A stretch of 64,000 nucleotides of DNA from an uncultured Aquimarina sp. Its GTDB lineage: Bacteria > Bacteroidota > Bacteroidia > Flavobacteriales > Flavobacteriaceae. A model generated the notes under the pieces. That model saw only the letters and a program-made list of their open reading frames with translations, was not told the origin of the DNA and did no database searches. Of this stretch, positions 1-8,542 are shown piece by piece (position 1 is the first letter of the stretch; each line of letters begins with the position of its first letter). Location: contig CANNFM010000010.1 of the NCBI GenBank assembly GCA_947503835.1, forward strand, positions 1-64,000. The letters run 5' to 3'. Position numbers and translations under genes: made by a program.

Positions 1-72
1 TATCATAAGATAACTCTAAAATGAAAAATTACTATCAACTCAATATTAATTTTTTGCTAACTTGTGCAACAA

Positions 73-158
73 GCACACCGTATAAAATTAATTGCTAATG
101 CAAGACTACTTACAAAAACCCGTAAGTACTGCACGCTTTTATTCTTTTGTTGGTAATT
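73..158 (+). repeat. attC-like site S0 (partial/degenerate)
   Basis: The left part (CACCGTATAAAATTAATTGC) matches the left part of the site at 33,943, and the right part (CGTAAGTACTGCACGCTTTT) matches the long-type sites. It appears to end at GTTGGTAATTTTATT (149). The unit that follows ends in a related inverted sequence (AATAAAACTACCACCAAC, 1058-1075) if a 3-base gap is allowed. It is therefore the probable left end of the first complete unit. Bases 159-351 hold no gene that I can support. Confidence 0.45.
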
Positions 159-351
159 TTATTACAGGTTCAGCTTTTATACTTCTTTTAAGTTTCTTTT
201 TAAAGTCAACTAATAAAAAAGCAAACCCAACATATAGAAGTCATTAGTGGTAATTTACTTCTGTATTCCAAAGATTAGATCTAGAAAAGAGTAACAAATT
301 TAAATTTGACTTGTCCTATAGTATAATTAAACATACTAAATTCAATCAAAA

Positions 352-1059
352 ATGAAAAAGACAAGTATTACATGGTTACTAATCATAGCCACACTTTTTT
401 CAACGCACTGCTATGCTACATGGTCTATTATTGCAGTGGACCGTAAGACAGGAGAAATAGGAATTGTAGGAGCATCTTGTACGTTTGATGTATCTGGTAT
501 AGCTTCAATCGTACCGGGAAAAGGAGCCATCGTGGTTCAGGCAGGCAGTGATTATTTCGCACGAATGAAAGGTGTAGAAATAATGGGTAAAGGAGCACCC
601 GTAAAAGAAATATTGGCAGCTATGAAAGATGAAAGATTTACACCCGAAAGACAACAATATGGAGTGGTTTTACTAAACAACAACAGGAGCCCTCTCGTTT
701 ACTCTGGTACCGAAATTAGGGATTGGAATGGCGAAAAAGTGGGTCACGATTTTGCAGTTATGGGAAATATACTTCCTGGAGAACAAGTGGTTTTAAACGC
801 TTACAAGGCATTTGATGAAAATAGAGATAAATCATTATCTGAACGCTTAATGCTGGCTTTAAAAGCAGGAGAAGAAGCAGGTGGAGATAAAAGATGTGAA
901 ACTCAATATGCTAGATCAGCTTTTATAATGGTTTACAAACCCGAAGATGGAGCAATTTTAAAACTAGCTATTCAAGGAATAGAAAAAGGAGGTAAACCTG
1001 CAGTAACTTTGCTTAACAAAAAAATTAAATTTTGGTATAAAAAGGAAAGTGATAAATAA
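352..1059 (+). CDS. Secreted DUF1028 family protein
   Basis: A 235-residue protein with an N-terminal signal peptide (hydrophobic residues about 7-22, ending ..CYA). The mature part begins TWSIIAVDRKTGEIGIVGAS, the typical opening of the DUF1028 family, which is related to Ntn hydrolases; the biochemical role of the family is not settled. Family features seen are the G-rich second strand (PGKGAIVVQAGSDYFA) and the VMGNIL segment near residue 143. It is the single gene of the first complete unit of the array and ends 14 bases before the outer inverted box of the next site. No promoter box is obvious. Function is unknown; secretion to periplasm or outside is inferred from the signal peptide. 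Confidence 0.8.
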   Translation: MKKTSITWLLIIATLFSTHCYATWSIIAVDRKTGEIGIVGASCTFDVSGIASIVPGKGAIVVQAGSDYFARMKGVEIMGKGAPVKEILAAMKDERFTPERQQYGVVLLNNNRSPLVYSGTEIRDWNGEKVGHDFAVMGNILPGEQVVLNAYKAFDENRDKSLSERLMLALKAGEEAGGDKRCETQYARSAFIMVYKPEDGAILKLAIQGIEKGGKPAVTLLNKKIKFWYKKESDK

Positions 1060-1063
1060 TAAA

Positions 1064-1143
1064 ACTACCACCAACATTAATATATGAATCAGAGCAAGGT
1101 ATATTTATCGTGCTCTGATTCATATATTTGATGTATTAAACTA
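1064..1143 (+). repeat. attC-like site S1 with perfect 16-bp hairpin
   Basis: Left box ..CCACCAAC (AAC at 1073), then arms TATATGAATCAGAGCA (1081-1096) and TGCTCTGATTCATATA (1111-1126), which are perfectly complementary, then TTTGATGTATTAAAC as a degenerate right box. Half-copies of the same arms recur at 18,883 and 22,224. Confidence 0.65.
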
Positions 1144-1179
1144 TCTGCCTTAACAAACAGATCCATCAAAATAGATCCA

Positions 1180-2133
1180 ATGAATAAAATTAAAAAGTAC
1201 CTGTTTCTGATTTTTCCTTTAGTTGTCATAGGAGTTTATTCACAAAAAAAATCAATTGAATTTGAATCAAATGGTAAAAACCTGAATAGTATTGAAAAGA
1301 ATCCTTTTGGAAAGTTTATCGGTCAGTGGACACTCAAAGACGATAACTGGACACAAAACTGGGGTAATGGAACAGAAACAATAAAAATCCTCGAACACCA
1401 TACCATATCTGAACAAATTAATACCAATAATAGTCTCTTATCAATTATTGATGGACCCGAACCTAATGGACATATTTTTTGGTCATATAATCCAAAAACT
1501 AAAGAAGTCTATCATTTGTCAAGCTTTGGAACGATAAGAGCAGGAAATGGAAAGGGAACAATAGAGGAAAATGGAAATGTTAGGTTAAAATTAGTTTTCG
1601 AAGGAGAGCCTACAGGAACCTACAGAATTTACAATTATAAATGGTTGAGCGAAGACGAATATCATATGAAATCTGTTCAGTACGATAAAAATAACAAGCC
1701 TACAGACTTATTTTATGAAGGAAATTTTGTGCGTTTAAAGTCTGCTAACACTAAAAATCCCAAAGACGAAATAATCAGTATTTTAAAGGTTCTAGATGAC
1801 ATCAATATAAAGATAGAAGAACAAGTAAAAGTGTATACAGATGATGTAATACATATGGCACCTAATAATAAGGTGATTACCAATAAAGAGTCCTTGAAAA
1901 AATACTTAAAAGAACAAAGGCAGTATGGATACTCAAAAATGAAACATCAAATTGTAGAGATTGAGCAATTTGATGATAAAATACTAATGAGAGGTGCTGT
2001 AGCCGGCACTTTTTATCCAAGTAACGGAGAACAACCTTTTGAATTCAACACCAAAAATTTATTTGTATTCAAACGCTTGAATGGTGTGTTAAAAATATCG
2101 AAAGTTATTTATAATGTATCTCCAAATAACTGA
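1180..2133 (+). CDS. Secreted two-domain protein: DUF1579-like plus SnoaL/NTF2-like
   Basis: A 317-residue protein. Residues 1-21 form a signal peptide (ends ..VYSQ). Residues about 40-190 look like a DUF1579/lipocalin-type beta domain (GKFIGQWTLKDDNW early, YEGNFVRL at the end). Residues about 195-317 (DEIISILKVLDDINIKIEE ... FKRLNGVLKISKVIYNV) have the size and pattern of a SnoaL-like/DUF4440 NTF2 fold with the final beta strands. Such domains are found in polyketide cyclases and in many secreted proteins of unknown role, so no reaction is assigned. Single gene of its array unit; its stop lies about 16 bases before the outer box of the following site. Confidence 0.6.
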   Translation: MNKIKKYLFLIFPLVVIGVYSQKKSIEFESNGKNLNSIEKNPFGKFIGQWTLKDDNWTQNWGNGTETIKILEHHTISEQINTNNSLLSIIDGPEPNGHIFWSYNPKTKEVYHLSSFGTIRAGNGKGTIEENGNVRLKLVFEGEPTGTYRIYNYKWLSEDEYHMKSVQYDKNNKPTDLFYEGNFVRLKSANTKNPKDEIISILKVLDDINIKIEEQVKVYTDDVIHMAPNNKVITNKESLKKYLKEQRQYGYSKMKHQIVEIEQFDDKILMRGAVAGTFYPSNGEQPFEFNTKNLFVFKRLNGVLKISKVIYNVSPNN

Positions 2134-2138
2134 AACCA

Positions 2139-2211
2139 CTGTGTCAACATTGTATAACAAACCATAGGTGATTATGAGAAAACCAAGTGCGTAGAAGAGA
2201 CGTTGTATACT
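2139..2211 (+). repeat. attC-like site S2
   Basis: Left box ACTGTGTCAAC (ends 2148) followed by ATTGTATAACAAA as the L''-like box; right box GTTGTATAC begins at 2202. The middle is short and not obviously palindromic. Confidence 0.55.
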
Positions 2212-2223
2212 CTTATAAAAATA

Positions 2224-4002
2224 TTAATCTGTTATATATCCTCTGGCTACTAAATATTCGTCTCTCAAAAGATACAACTTTTCCCGAGCATCTTTATCCC
2301 TGAAAAAGTGACCGACTCCTTCAAAAATCTGGAATTGAAAATCATTCTTATGTTTTTCCATGACCGTTTTAAATTGAAAAAATTCAGAAACAGGAGCCAA
2401 ATAATCTTCTGTGGTATGAAATGAAAGAAAAGGTGGTAAACCTGTTTTTACATTTTGAAGTAAAGATATCGACATAGCTTGCCCTCTAGATACCCCATCA
2501 AACCAATCTCCCTTGGTCAAATCATAACTAGAAGATTGGGTAATTACCAGGTTTGGTTTAGAGCTAAAATCTTTATTATCCTCTGAAACAAAATCATCAA
2601 TTATTGCTGTTGAAGCTGCCAAATGTGCTCCTGCAGAAAAGCCTGTTGCCACAATTTTATCCGAATTTACGCCTAATACCGAAGCCTGTGACCTCACCCA
2701 TCGTATTGCTGATTTTGCGTCTTCCAAACTTTTCTGAATATCGTTTCCATAGACATCAATTAACCTATATTCAAATGAAATGGCAACCATCCCTTTCTCA
2801 GACATTCTTTTACAAGTACTATATCCGGATTCTGCCATTCCTAAACTCCAACCTCCTCCATGAAAATAAAGATAAGCTGGTCTGCGGTTCCCTTTTTGAT
2901 GTTCTTTTGGATAGAAAATATGGGCATCAAGTTCAATACCATCTACTATTTTATAGGTTCTAATTTCGTTAGGCTCCTTTCTAAGATCATTTGATTTTTG
3001 ATACTGTTTTTTGATTTTTGATACTAATTTTTTGTTTTTGGTATCTTTTTCAAAATCGCTTAAAATTCCTTTCCAATTTTTAGAACTATAATTTATAGTA
3101 CATATTTTGAAATGCTGTTCGAATAAATAATCCTTAATCTCCTCACTTGCAGAAAGGTTTTTTATAGTGTAGTAGCGGGCATGTATTTTTTCTGTTGGTA
3201 GATTGTCGTACCTTCTATCTTTTAAATCTCCCGCAGACATTATCTCAACATATTTATCGAGATAAGCGATGTATCTTTTATCATTTAGAAACTGAAACTT
3301 GTTCAATCCTTCAGACATTTCATCAAAGTAATTCGCAGGCAAATAAGCTTTTTTATGTGTTATAATTTCATGGCCTGATGGATATAGAAGTTGATAATAT
3401 TTGTAGAGATAGTTAACACCAGCCATACAACGCTCCTCAAACTCTAAGGGAACATTTTCAAAACTGCTAATAAAGGTACGATAATGTGCTATGTTAGATT
3501 CTTTTAAAGAGTCCAGTTGGTTGCTAAATCTAATTTCGTCTAAGGCATATATACTCGCCAGATTTTTCTGAATATAGCGTTCTGATTTGTTTAATTCTTC
3601 CTTTTGATGTAGAAAATAGTTGTTTAAATGAGCATTAGAACCTTGTATACCTATTACTGAATCCAAGGTAACCGATATACTGTCATTTGGATTTATATAA
3701 AGCTGCACAGTTTTATCCCCTAATGTTATTCTATGAAAGCTCGATTTGTCAACTTCTATTTCAAATCTAAAGTTTCCTTCTTCATCAATAGTTGCAGCAA
3801 TACCAGAAGTATCATTAGCAACCGACCATTCGTTCTCTATGGGTATAGGCTTATTTGACAATCTAATTTCTTTGTAATGTGATGAACTTACATTACCTGT
3901 AACAATAACGCTGCTTTCTTTTTTTGTCGTTGACGTATTACAACCCAAAACAAACACGATTAGTACTAAAACTAATACTTGAATTATTCTTTTTTCTGCC
4001 AT
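2224..4002 (-). CDS. Lipoprotein with C-terminal alpha/beta-hydrolase (esterase) domain
   Basis: A 592-residue protein. The N-terminus is a lipoprotein signal peptide (hydrophobic run then VLGC, Cys21). Residues about 30-115 resemble the DUF4369-like beta domain common in flavobacterial surface lipoproteins; 120-340 is a helical middle of unknown role. Residues about 345-592 are an esterase/lipase of the hormone-sensitive-lipase type: HGGGW oxyanion motif at 381-385, nucleophile elbow GFSAGAH with Ser456, likely acid within HTTEDYLAP and His in VGHFFR near the end. An ester or peptide substrate is likely but unspecified. It is one of only three minus-strand genes in the array, sharing a unit with the AraC-type regulator upstream, which may control it. 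Confidence 0.75.
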   Translation of the reverse strand: MAEKRIIQVLVLVLIVFVLGCNTSTTKKESSVIVTGNVSSSHYKEIRLSNKPIPIENEWSVANDTSGIAATIDEEGNFRFEIEVDKSSFHRITLGDKTVQLYINPNDSISVTLDSVIGIQGSNAHLNNYFLHQKEELNKSERYIQKNLASIYALDEIRFSNQLDSLKESNIAHYRTFISSFENVPLEFEERCMAGVNYLYKYYQLLYPSGHEIITHKKAYLPANYFDEMSEGLNKFQFLNDKRYIAYLDKYVEIMSAGDLKDRRYDNLPTEKIHARYYTIKNLSASEEIKDYLFEQHFKICTINYSSKNWKGILSDFEKDTKNKKLVSKIKKQYQKSNDLRKEPNEIRTYKIVDGIELDAHIFYPKEHQKGNRRPAYLYFHGGGWSLGMAESGYSTCKRMSEKGMVAISFEYRLIDVYGNDIQKSLEDAKSAIRWVRSQASVLGVNSDKIVATGFSAGAHLAASTAIIDDFVSEDNKDFSSKPNLVITQSSSYDLTKGDWFDGVSRGQAMSISLLQNVKTGLPPFLSFHTTEDYLAPVSEFFQFKTVMEKHKNDFQFQIFEGVGHFFRDKDAREKLYLLRDEYLVARGYITD

Positions 4003-4091
4003 AAAATAAACTTGATTGATGTACTATTATTTTTGGAGAAACAAAAAAAAGAGAAATTAGTACGCCAATCGCTCCAAATTATAATATGATA

Positions 4092-5219
4092 CTAAATTCT
4101 TTTAAGTTCTTCTTTGTATTCTAGTGGTGTTTTACCCACGGCTTTTTTAAATACTCTATTAAATGTCGTTTTAGAACTAAATCCACAATCAAAGGCTATT
4201 CCTAATAAAGTAATTTTGTTATACTCGGCATCACTTAGTTTTTGAGTTACTGCATTAATCCTGTATTCATTCACAAAATCTGAAAAACTTTTTTTCAATC
4301 CCTCATTAATAATACGAGAAACATTGTTTGGATGAAGGCTTAGTTCTTTAGCCAAAATACCTAGCGTTAATTCAGAATTTAAATAGAATAGATTGGCTTC
4401 CATTTGTTCTTTTAGCCACTTTGCTTGTTCTATTATTTCATCAGAGCGAACACTATCTTTTCGTAATGACTTTCGCAAAGAATCTAATAAGATAACCTCA
4501 GGACGTAAAAAACCTTCAGCACTTATCCATATGGTAATTATTGCCATTACAATGTAGAGTGGATAATAATGCCTTACTCCCAATTCATAGTCAAAAACAA
4601 TATAATCAACAATGGTATATGGAACCCATAATAACCACAAAACGGTAAGAATACAGATTAACCTATACAACCAATTTAAATTATAGCCATGGCTATTACT
4701 GTAATTATTGTTTATCCAAATATGATAATTTCTAATCGCTTTTAAGGCATAAAAGCTATAGATAACCACCGAAATTATGGAACCCAGTTGCAATAATGGG
4801 CTAAAAATGAAAAACACTGTCGTATCGTAATTAGGAATACCTTTTTCAATACTTTCGAATCCCTGTACTATTGAGACAATTACTTCAATCAATACCGGAG
4901 CAAAATGGAATAGGTACTTTTTTTTGAAGTTAAAACTTTGATCGGTAATGTATTTTGTATAATAAAATAGACAAGGACCAAGAGCCAATGAATATTGAAA
5001 TGGTATTAAATTTAAGGAAAGAAAAGACTCATAAAGTTTAAAATCTATTCCTAATACCCAACAATTCCAAAGCGCAATAATCATAGGAATGCATCCCAAA
5101 AATCGATTTCCTTTACGATTTATTCTCTTTACTAAGAGTAATAGTAGTCCAAAAGTAATACCTATGATTATAGAGGCAAAAATTATGAAATTAAAAATAT
5201 TGACTGGTAATTCGATCAT
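4092..5219 (-). CDS. Membrane-bound AraC-type transcriptional regulator
   Basis: Start taken at the Met that precedes IELPVNIFNF (codon 5217-5219), because the first family-typical membrane helix follows directly; an in-frame start at 5276 would add 19 residues lacking family features. There are about seven hydrophobic segments, then a C-terminal AraC HTH domain: first helix LTLGILAKELSLHPNNVSR, second ITLLGIAFDCGFSSKTTFNR, ending FKKAVGKTPLEYKEELK. This is a common Bacteroidota regulator class that senses at the membrane and binds DNA inside. It lies 89 bp upstream of the lipoprotein esterase on the same strand, so that gene is its likely target (inference). Both lie antisense to the rest of the array. 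Confidence 0.8.
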   Translation of the reverse strand: MIELPVNIFNFIIFASIIIGITFGLLLLLVKRINRKGNRFLGCIPMIIALWNCWVLGIDFKLYESFLSLNLIPFQYSLALGPCLFYYTKYITDQSFNFKKKYLFHFAPVLIEVIVSIVQGFESIEKGIPNYDTTVFFIFSPLLQLGSIISVVIYSFYALKAIRNYHIWINNNYSNSHGYNLNWLYRLICILTVLWLLWVPYTIVDYIVFDYELGVRHYYPLYIVMAIITIWISAEGFLRPEVILLDSLRKSLRKDSVRSDEIIEQAKWLKEQMEANLFYLNSELTLGILAKELSLHPNNVSRIINEGLKKSFSDFVNEYRINAVTQKLSDAEYNKITLLGIAFDCGFSSKTTFNRVFKKAVGKTPLEYKEELKRI

Positions 5220-5280
5220 GGAATAACGGTAACTAACTAGTAGTAAAATTACATAATTAGTTTGGGTAAACATCAAAAAA

Positions 5281-5520
5281 ATCGCCCGTTACCAAAACCC
5301 GTAAGCACTGCACACTTTTATTCTTTATCTTAGCTTAGGCATACCTATATTAGCCCATTAAAAATAACAGAGGATATGATTACGATCTGCTTTTGCAGAG
5401 TAGTACGCTCATAGTACCATGGCTGTACACAAAGAACCTTGTGTTTGTTGTGATAGGTTTGAGATTCAAAATATAAACAAGATAATAGCAATTGCTATTA
5501 TATAATTGTTGGCAACAAGC
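5281..5520 (+). repeat. Long-type attC-like site S3
   Basis: First full long-type copy in the window: AAAACCCGTAAGCACTGCAC near the left, hairpin TCTGCTTTTGCAGA, hairpin ACACAAAGAACCTTGTGT, promoter-like TAGGTTTG near 5454, then AGCAATTGCTATTATATAAT and right box GTTGGCAACAAGC at 5508. The unit it opens ends in GTTGCCAAC (6918), complementary over 9 bases. The left outer box is degenerate (CGCCCGTTACC). Confidence 0.7.
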
Positions 5521-5585
5521 TGAAAAACGAAACTGTAACAAAACTTTAAAATGATTGTCATTATAAGAACTATATATCAATTTAG

Positions 5586-6902
5586 ATGAAAAACCTTATT
5601 TCAATTTTGCTATTGACAACACTATTTGGTCTTCAGATAACAACAGCACAATCAAAGAAACTAGACAAATTAGCAGGTGTGCAGAGCGACTCAATAATCC
5701 ATCTAGAAATTCAACAAAGAGCGGATGAAATTTTTGACAGTTTAGTCCTAACCCGTAGAGATTTTCATATGTATCCTGAATTATCAGGATTGGAAAAAAG
5801 AACATCAGATAAAATAGCACATTACCTATCATCGATTGGGTTAGAAGTGAAAACCAATATTGGCGGATTTGGAGTCGTTGGAATTCTAAAAGGAGTAAAA
5901 GAAGGTAAAAAGGTAGCTTGGCGAGCAGATATTGATGCTATGCCATCAAACGCAGACGATACAGTTGATTTTGAATCTAAAAACACAGGAGTAAGACATA
6001 TATGTGGACATGATGTTCATACAACAATCGCGCTTGGCATTGCCAAAGTATTGGCTGGCCAAAAGGAAAAATTGGCAGGAACGATTTACTTTGTTTTTCA
6101 ACCTTCAGAAGAAAACTTAAAAGGCGCTCAAGCTATGATAGATGATGGTTTATTTGAAATTATCCATCCCGATGAAATGTATGCATTGCATGTAACGCCT
6201 TTTCCAGCAGGCACAATTGCCACCAAGTCAGATGGGTTATTTGCAGATTACAAAAGACTTAACATTACTATCAAAAAGACCAAGAATAGTGAAGCAATTA
6301 TAGATTTTGCTAAGAGACAGATACTCAGCCTTCAAAATATTGAATCAGAAAGCAAATTTTGGGATATGATGAACATGGGTGATCCAGAAATTGGAATAGC
6401 CGGATCAAATACCATTTACAAGGATTTTACAATTATAAGTGGGGCAATTGAAGTTAATGAAAGTAATGACAAAATTGGGTTCAATACTTTTATAAGTACT
6501 AGTGATAAAAAACAGCAAGATTTAATTTTACCATATCTTCAAAACCAATTTGGTAATTCTGATTATTCAGATGAATTACTCGACATTGAATATTTGCCGG
6601 AAACACCTACAATCCTTAATGACGATAAATTGACCAATGAAACTCTAAAAGTTCTAACTTCAATTTATGGTAATGAAAAGATAATTCAATTAACAGGCGT
6701 TGTTGCAGATGGCAGAAGTGACGATTTTGCACTTTTTCAAGAAAAGACACCAACAGTTTATTTTTTCTTAGGTGGCTCAAACTACGAAAAAGGCTTAATT
6801 TCTGAACCACACTCACCTGACTTTATAGTCGACGAAAGCTGTATTAATACAGGAGTGAAATTTTTCTCATCTATGATTGTCGAAAGGCTTCTGACTAATT
6901 GA
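5586..6902 (+). CDS. Secreted M20D-type amidohydrolase (N-acyl amino acid / hippurate hydrolase family)
   Basis: A 438-residue protein with signal peptide (1-21, ending ..TTAQ). The M20D signatures are in order: HMYPELSGLEKRT near 61, WRADIDAMP at about 112-120, ICGHDVHTT with Cys140, His142 and His145 as metal ligands, and PSEE at 173-176 with the catalytic Glu. The late His of the family fits EPHSPDF near 418. Family members remove acyl groups from amino acids or short peptides using two metal ions. Here the signal peptide implies a periplasmic or secreted role. Single gene of its unit; the preceding site carries a TAnnTTTG box about 130 bp upstream that could drive it. Confidence 0.85.
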   Translation: MKNLISILLLTTLFGLQITTAQSKKLDKLAGVQSDSIIHLEIQQRADEIFDSLVLTRRDFHMYPELSGLEKRTSDKIAHYLSSIGLEVKTNIGGFGVVGILKGVKEGKKVAWRADIDAMPSNADDTVDFESKNTGVRHICGHDVHTTIALGIAKVLAGQKEKLAGTIYFVFQPSEENLKGAQAMIDDGLFEIIHPDEMYALHVTPFPAGTIATKSDGLFADYKRLNITIKKTKNSEAIIDFAKRQILSLQNIESESKFWDMMNMGDPEIGIAGSNTIYKDFTIISGAIEVNESNDKIGFNTFISTSDKKQQDLILPYLQNQFGNSDYSDELLDIEYLPETPTILNDDKLTNETLKVLTSIYGNEKIIQLTGVVADGRSDDFALFQEKTPTVYFFLGGSNYEKGLISEPHSPDFIVDESCINTGVKFFSSMIVERLLTN

Positions 6903-6906
6903 AAAG

Positions 6907-7044
6907 CCAGTTGCCAACATGGTATATAAAAAATAGTGGAATAAGTGATAAAACAAAAGTATTACCACAAAACAAAGGTCAGTTACAAACCGAGAAGTTA
7001 GTGCATAAAACCGCTACTTTTCATATACTAAACCGTTAGCTACA
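6907..7044 (+). repeat. attC-like site S4
   Basis: Left box CCAGTTGCCAAC (ends 6918) then ATGGTATATAAAAAATAGTGG; the far side CCGCTACTTTTCATATACTA is its imperfect inverted copy. Right box GTTAGCTAC at 7035. The following unit ends in GCAGCTAAC (7813), complementary over 7 bases. Confidence 0.7.
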
Positions 7045-7073
7045 ATCTGATTAAACTTAAAACAGATACAGAA

Positions 7074-7784
7074 ATGAAAAAAATAGCTTTTATAATTACA
7101 TTTTTTCTATGTTTTGGATGTAAAAACAACCATCGTGTTTCAGACACTGACCAAGTAAAAGGAAATGGTCATGAGCATCATGAAGATAAGCAATCGAAAC
7201 ATAGCTCAGCCAATGAGCATATGCACCGATCTTCTGTTAAAGATTTAATCGAACGATTTGAGTCCCCAGAAAGAGATGCTTATCAACAACCTCAAAAAGT
7301 ATTGGAGTATTTAGGGAACATACAAGGACGAACTATTATGGATATTGGAGCGGGTTCTGGTTATTTCTCTGTGAAATTAGCGGAAAAAGGAGCAACAGTT
7401 ATTGCTGCCGATGTGGATGATGAGTTTCAAGAGTTTCTAAAAAACCGAATCGGAAAAGACAATTTAAAGAACATTGAAACCCGTAAAATACCATACGATT
7501 CTCCTAACTTGAAAGAAAAAGAGGCCGACATAGTATTCATTGTTAATACATATCATCATATTGAAAACCGTCCAAAATATTTTGCTAAAGTTAAAAAGGG
7601 GACAAAGTCTAACGGAGAGTTAGTTATTATTGATTTCTTTAAAACTGATATCCCTGTAGGCCCACCTGTAAACCACAAGTTATCTATTGATGTCGTTGTT
7701 AATGAATTAAAAAAAGCAGGGTATACCTCTGTTAATGTAAACGTAGATTTGCTTCCATATCAATATATTATTAAAGCGAAATAA
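7074..7784 (+). CDS. Lipoprotein with class I SAM-methyltransferase domain
   Basis: A 236-residue protein. The N-terminus is a lipoprotein signal (ITFFLCFGC), followed by a His-rich stretch (GHEHHEDKQSKHSS..EHMH, about residues 32-51). The rest is a Rossmann methyltransferase: motif I MDIGAGSGYFSVKLAEKG near 93-110, acidic ADVDDEF after strand 2, motif IV ADIVFIVNTYHHIENR with the HH commonly seen in this group. Similar lipoproteins exist in Bacteroidota and proteobacteria, annotated as class I SAM methyltransferases; the substrate is unknown. A methyltransferase outside the cytoplasm is unexpected because AdoMet is not known to be plentiful there. The His-rich linker could bind metal (inference). 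Single-gene unit. Confidence 0.75.
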   Translation: MKKIAFIITFFLCFGCKNNHRVSDTDQVKGNGHEHHEDKQSKHSSANEHMHRSSVKDLIERFESPERDAYQQPQKVLEYLGNIQGRTIMDIGAGSGYFSVKLAEKGATVIAADVDDEFQEFLKNRIGKDNLKNIETRKIPYDSPNLKEKEADIVFIVNTYHHIENRPKYFAKVKKGTKSNGELVIIDFFKTDIPVGPPVNHKLSIDVVVNELKKAGYTSVNVNVDLLPYQYIIKAK

Positions 7785-7800
7785 TATCATACGTATAAAA

Positions 7801-7841
7801 GATAGCAGCTAACAATGTATAAAAACCGTTAGCAACAAGCG
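7801..7841 (+). repeat. Shortest attC-like site S5
   Basis: A 40-bp minimal site: ..GCAGCTAAC AATGTATAAAAACC GTTAGCAACAAGC. Left box ends 7813, right box starts 7828. The unit it opens ends TGTCGCTAAC (8401), complementary to GTTAGCAACA at 9 of 10 positions. It shows the essential parts without a variable middle. Confidence 0.7.
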
Positions 7842-7850
7842 AAAAATGTA

Positions 7851-8384
7851 ATGCAGAATTATGTTGATTTAGCAGAAAAGAATGGAGTTACACTTTTAAG
7901 CAATGGAAAGTGTCAATTTTGTGGTGCTAATACAAAAAGAGGAATTCACGAATGTTTGGAAATTTTCAATCTTGGATTCCAAGAAATCGATTTTTCAAAC
8001 ATTGAGAATCATTGCTACAGATTTTTAATTGTTGACGCACACACATTGCAACATCCAGAAATTCACGGCAGATGGAATAATCATTTTCATCTTTCAAGAT
8101 TACATTTGGTTTTTAACTATAACGTTAAATGGACTTATGATTTATCACCAAAACTTAGTGACTATTTGAATAAATACAAAGTTCATAAACAAGATGAATA
8201 TTTGAATCCTCCGAATGCACTTGAAAGAGGAGACATAACTACAACTCATATTATTGAAAATTATTCCAATGAATCGGAATGTAAAAGCTTAATCAAAGAT
8301 TGGGCCTTGGAAGTTTACAATAAATGGAATACTCATCATCACGTGGTAGATGTCATCGCCAAAGGATTTTTAAACCGAAAATAA
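7851..8384 (+). CDS. DUF5946-like protein
   Basis: A 177-residue cytoplasmic protein without signal peptide or membrane segment. It begins with a zinc-knuckle-like CQFCGANTKRGIHEC pattern (Cys at about 22 and 25, then His and Cys), followed by a region rich in His (LIVDAHTLQHPEIHGRWNNHFHLSRLHL) that fits the DUF5946 family. Metal binding is likely from these residues; function is unknown. Single-gene unit of the array; the start ATG is only 11 bases after the end of the minimal site, so the site must supply any ribosome binding signal. Confidence 0.6.
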   Translation: MQNYVDLAEKNGVTLLSNGKCQFCGANTKRGIHECLEIFNLGFQEIDFSNIENHCYRFLIVDAHTLQHPEIHGRWNNHFHLSRLHLVFNYNVKWTYDLSPKLSDYLNKYKVHKQDEYLNPPNALERGDITTTHIIENYSNESECKSLIKDWALEVYNKWNTHHHVVDVIAKGFLNRK

Positions 8385-8390
8385 ATAAGC

Positions 8391-8536
8391 ATGTCGCTAA
8401 CAATATGAATAATTAATTGCTTGGGTCTGTGTGTACTCTGAAAATCCTACAGATTTTCTCTACGTTCGGTTTCCTTTTGCTAAATTAGTTGCTTAAACCG
8501 CACAACTAAACATACACAAACCGTTAGCTATCAAAC
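8391..8536 (+). repeat. attC-like site S6
   Basis: Left box TGTCGCTAAC (ends 8401), hairpin GAAAATCCTACAGATTTTC in the middle, ACTAAACATACACAAACC before right box GTTAGCTATCAAA (8523). The unit it opens ends TTTGATAGTTAAC (10,908), complementary at 12 of 13 positions, the longest clear pairing in the array. Its middle resembles the one at 28,060-28,150. Confidence 0.75.
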
Positions 8537-8542
8537 TGAAGT

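Noticed and set aside
2604..2963. 119-codon ORF on the + strand
   Set aside because: It is antisense to the catalytic domain of the lipoprotein esterase and looks like a shadow frame.
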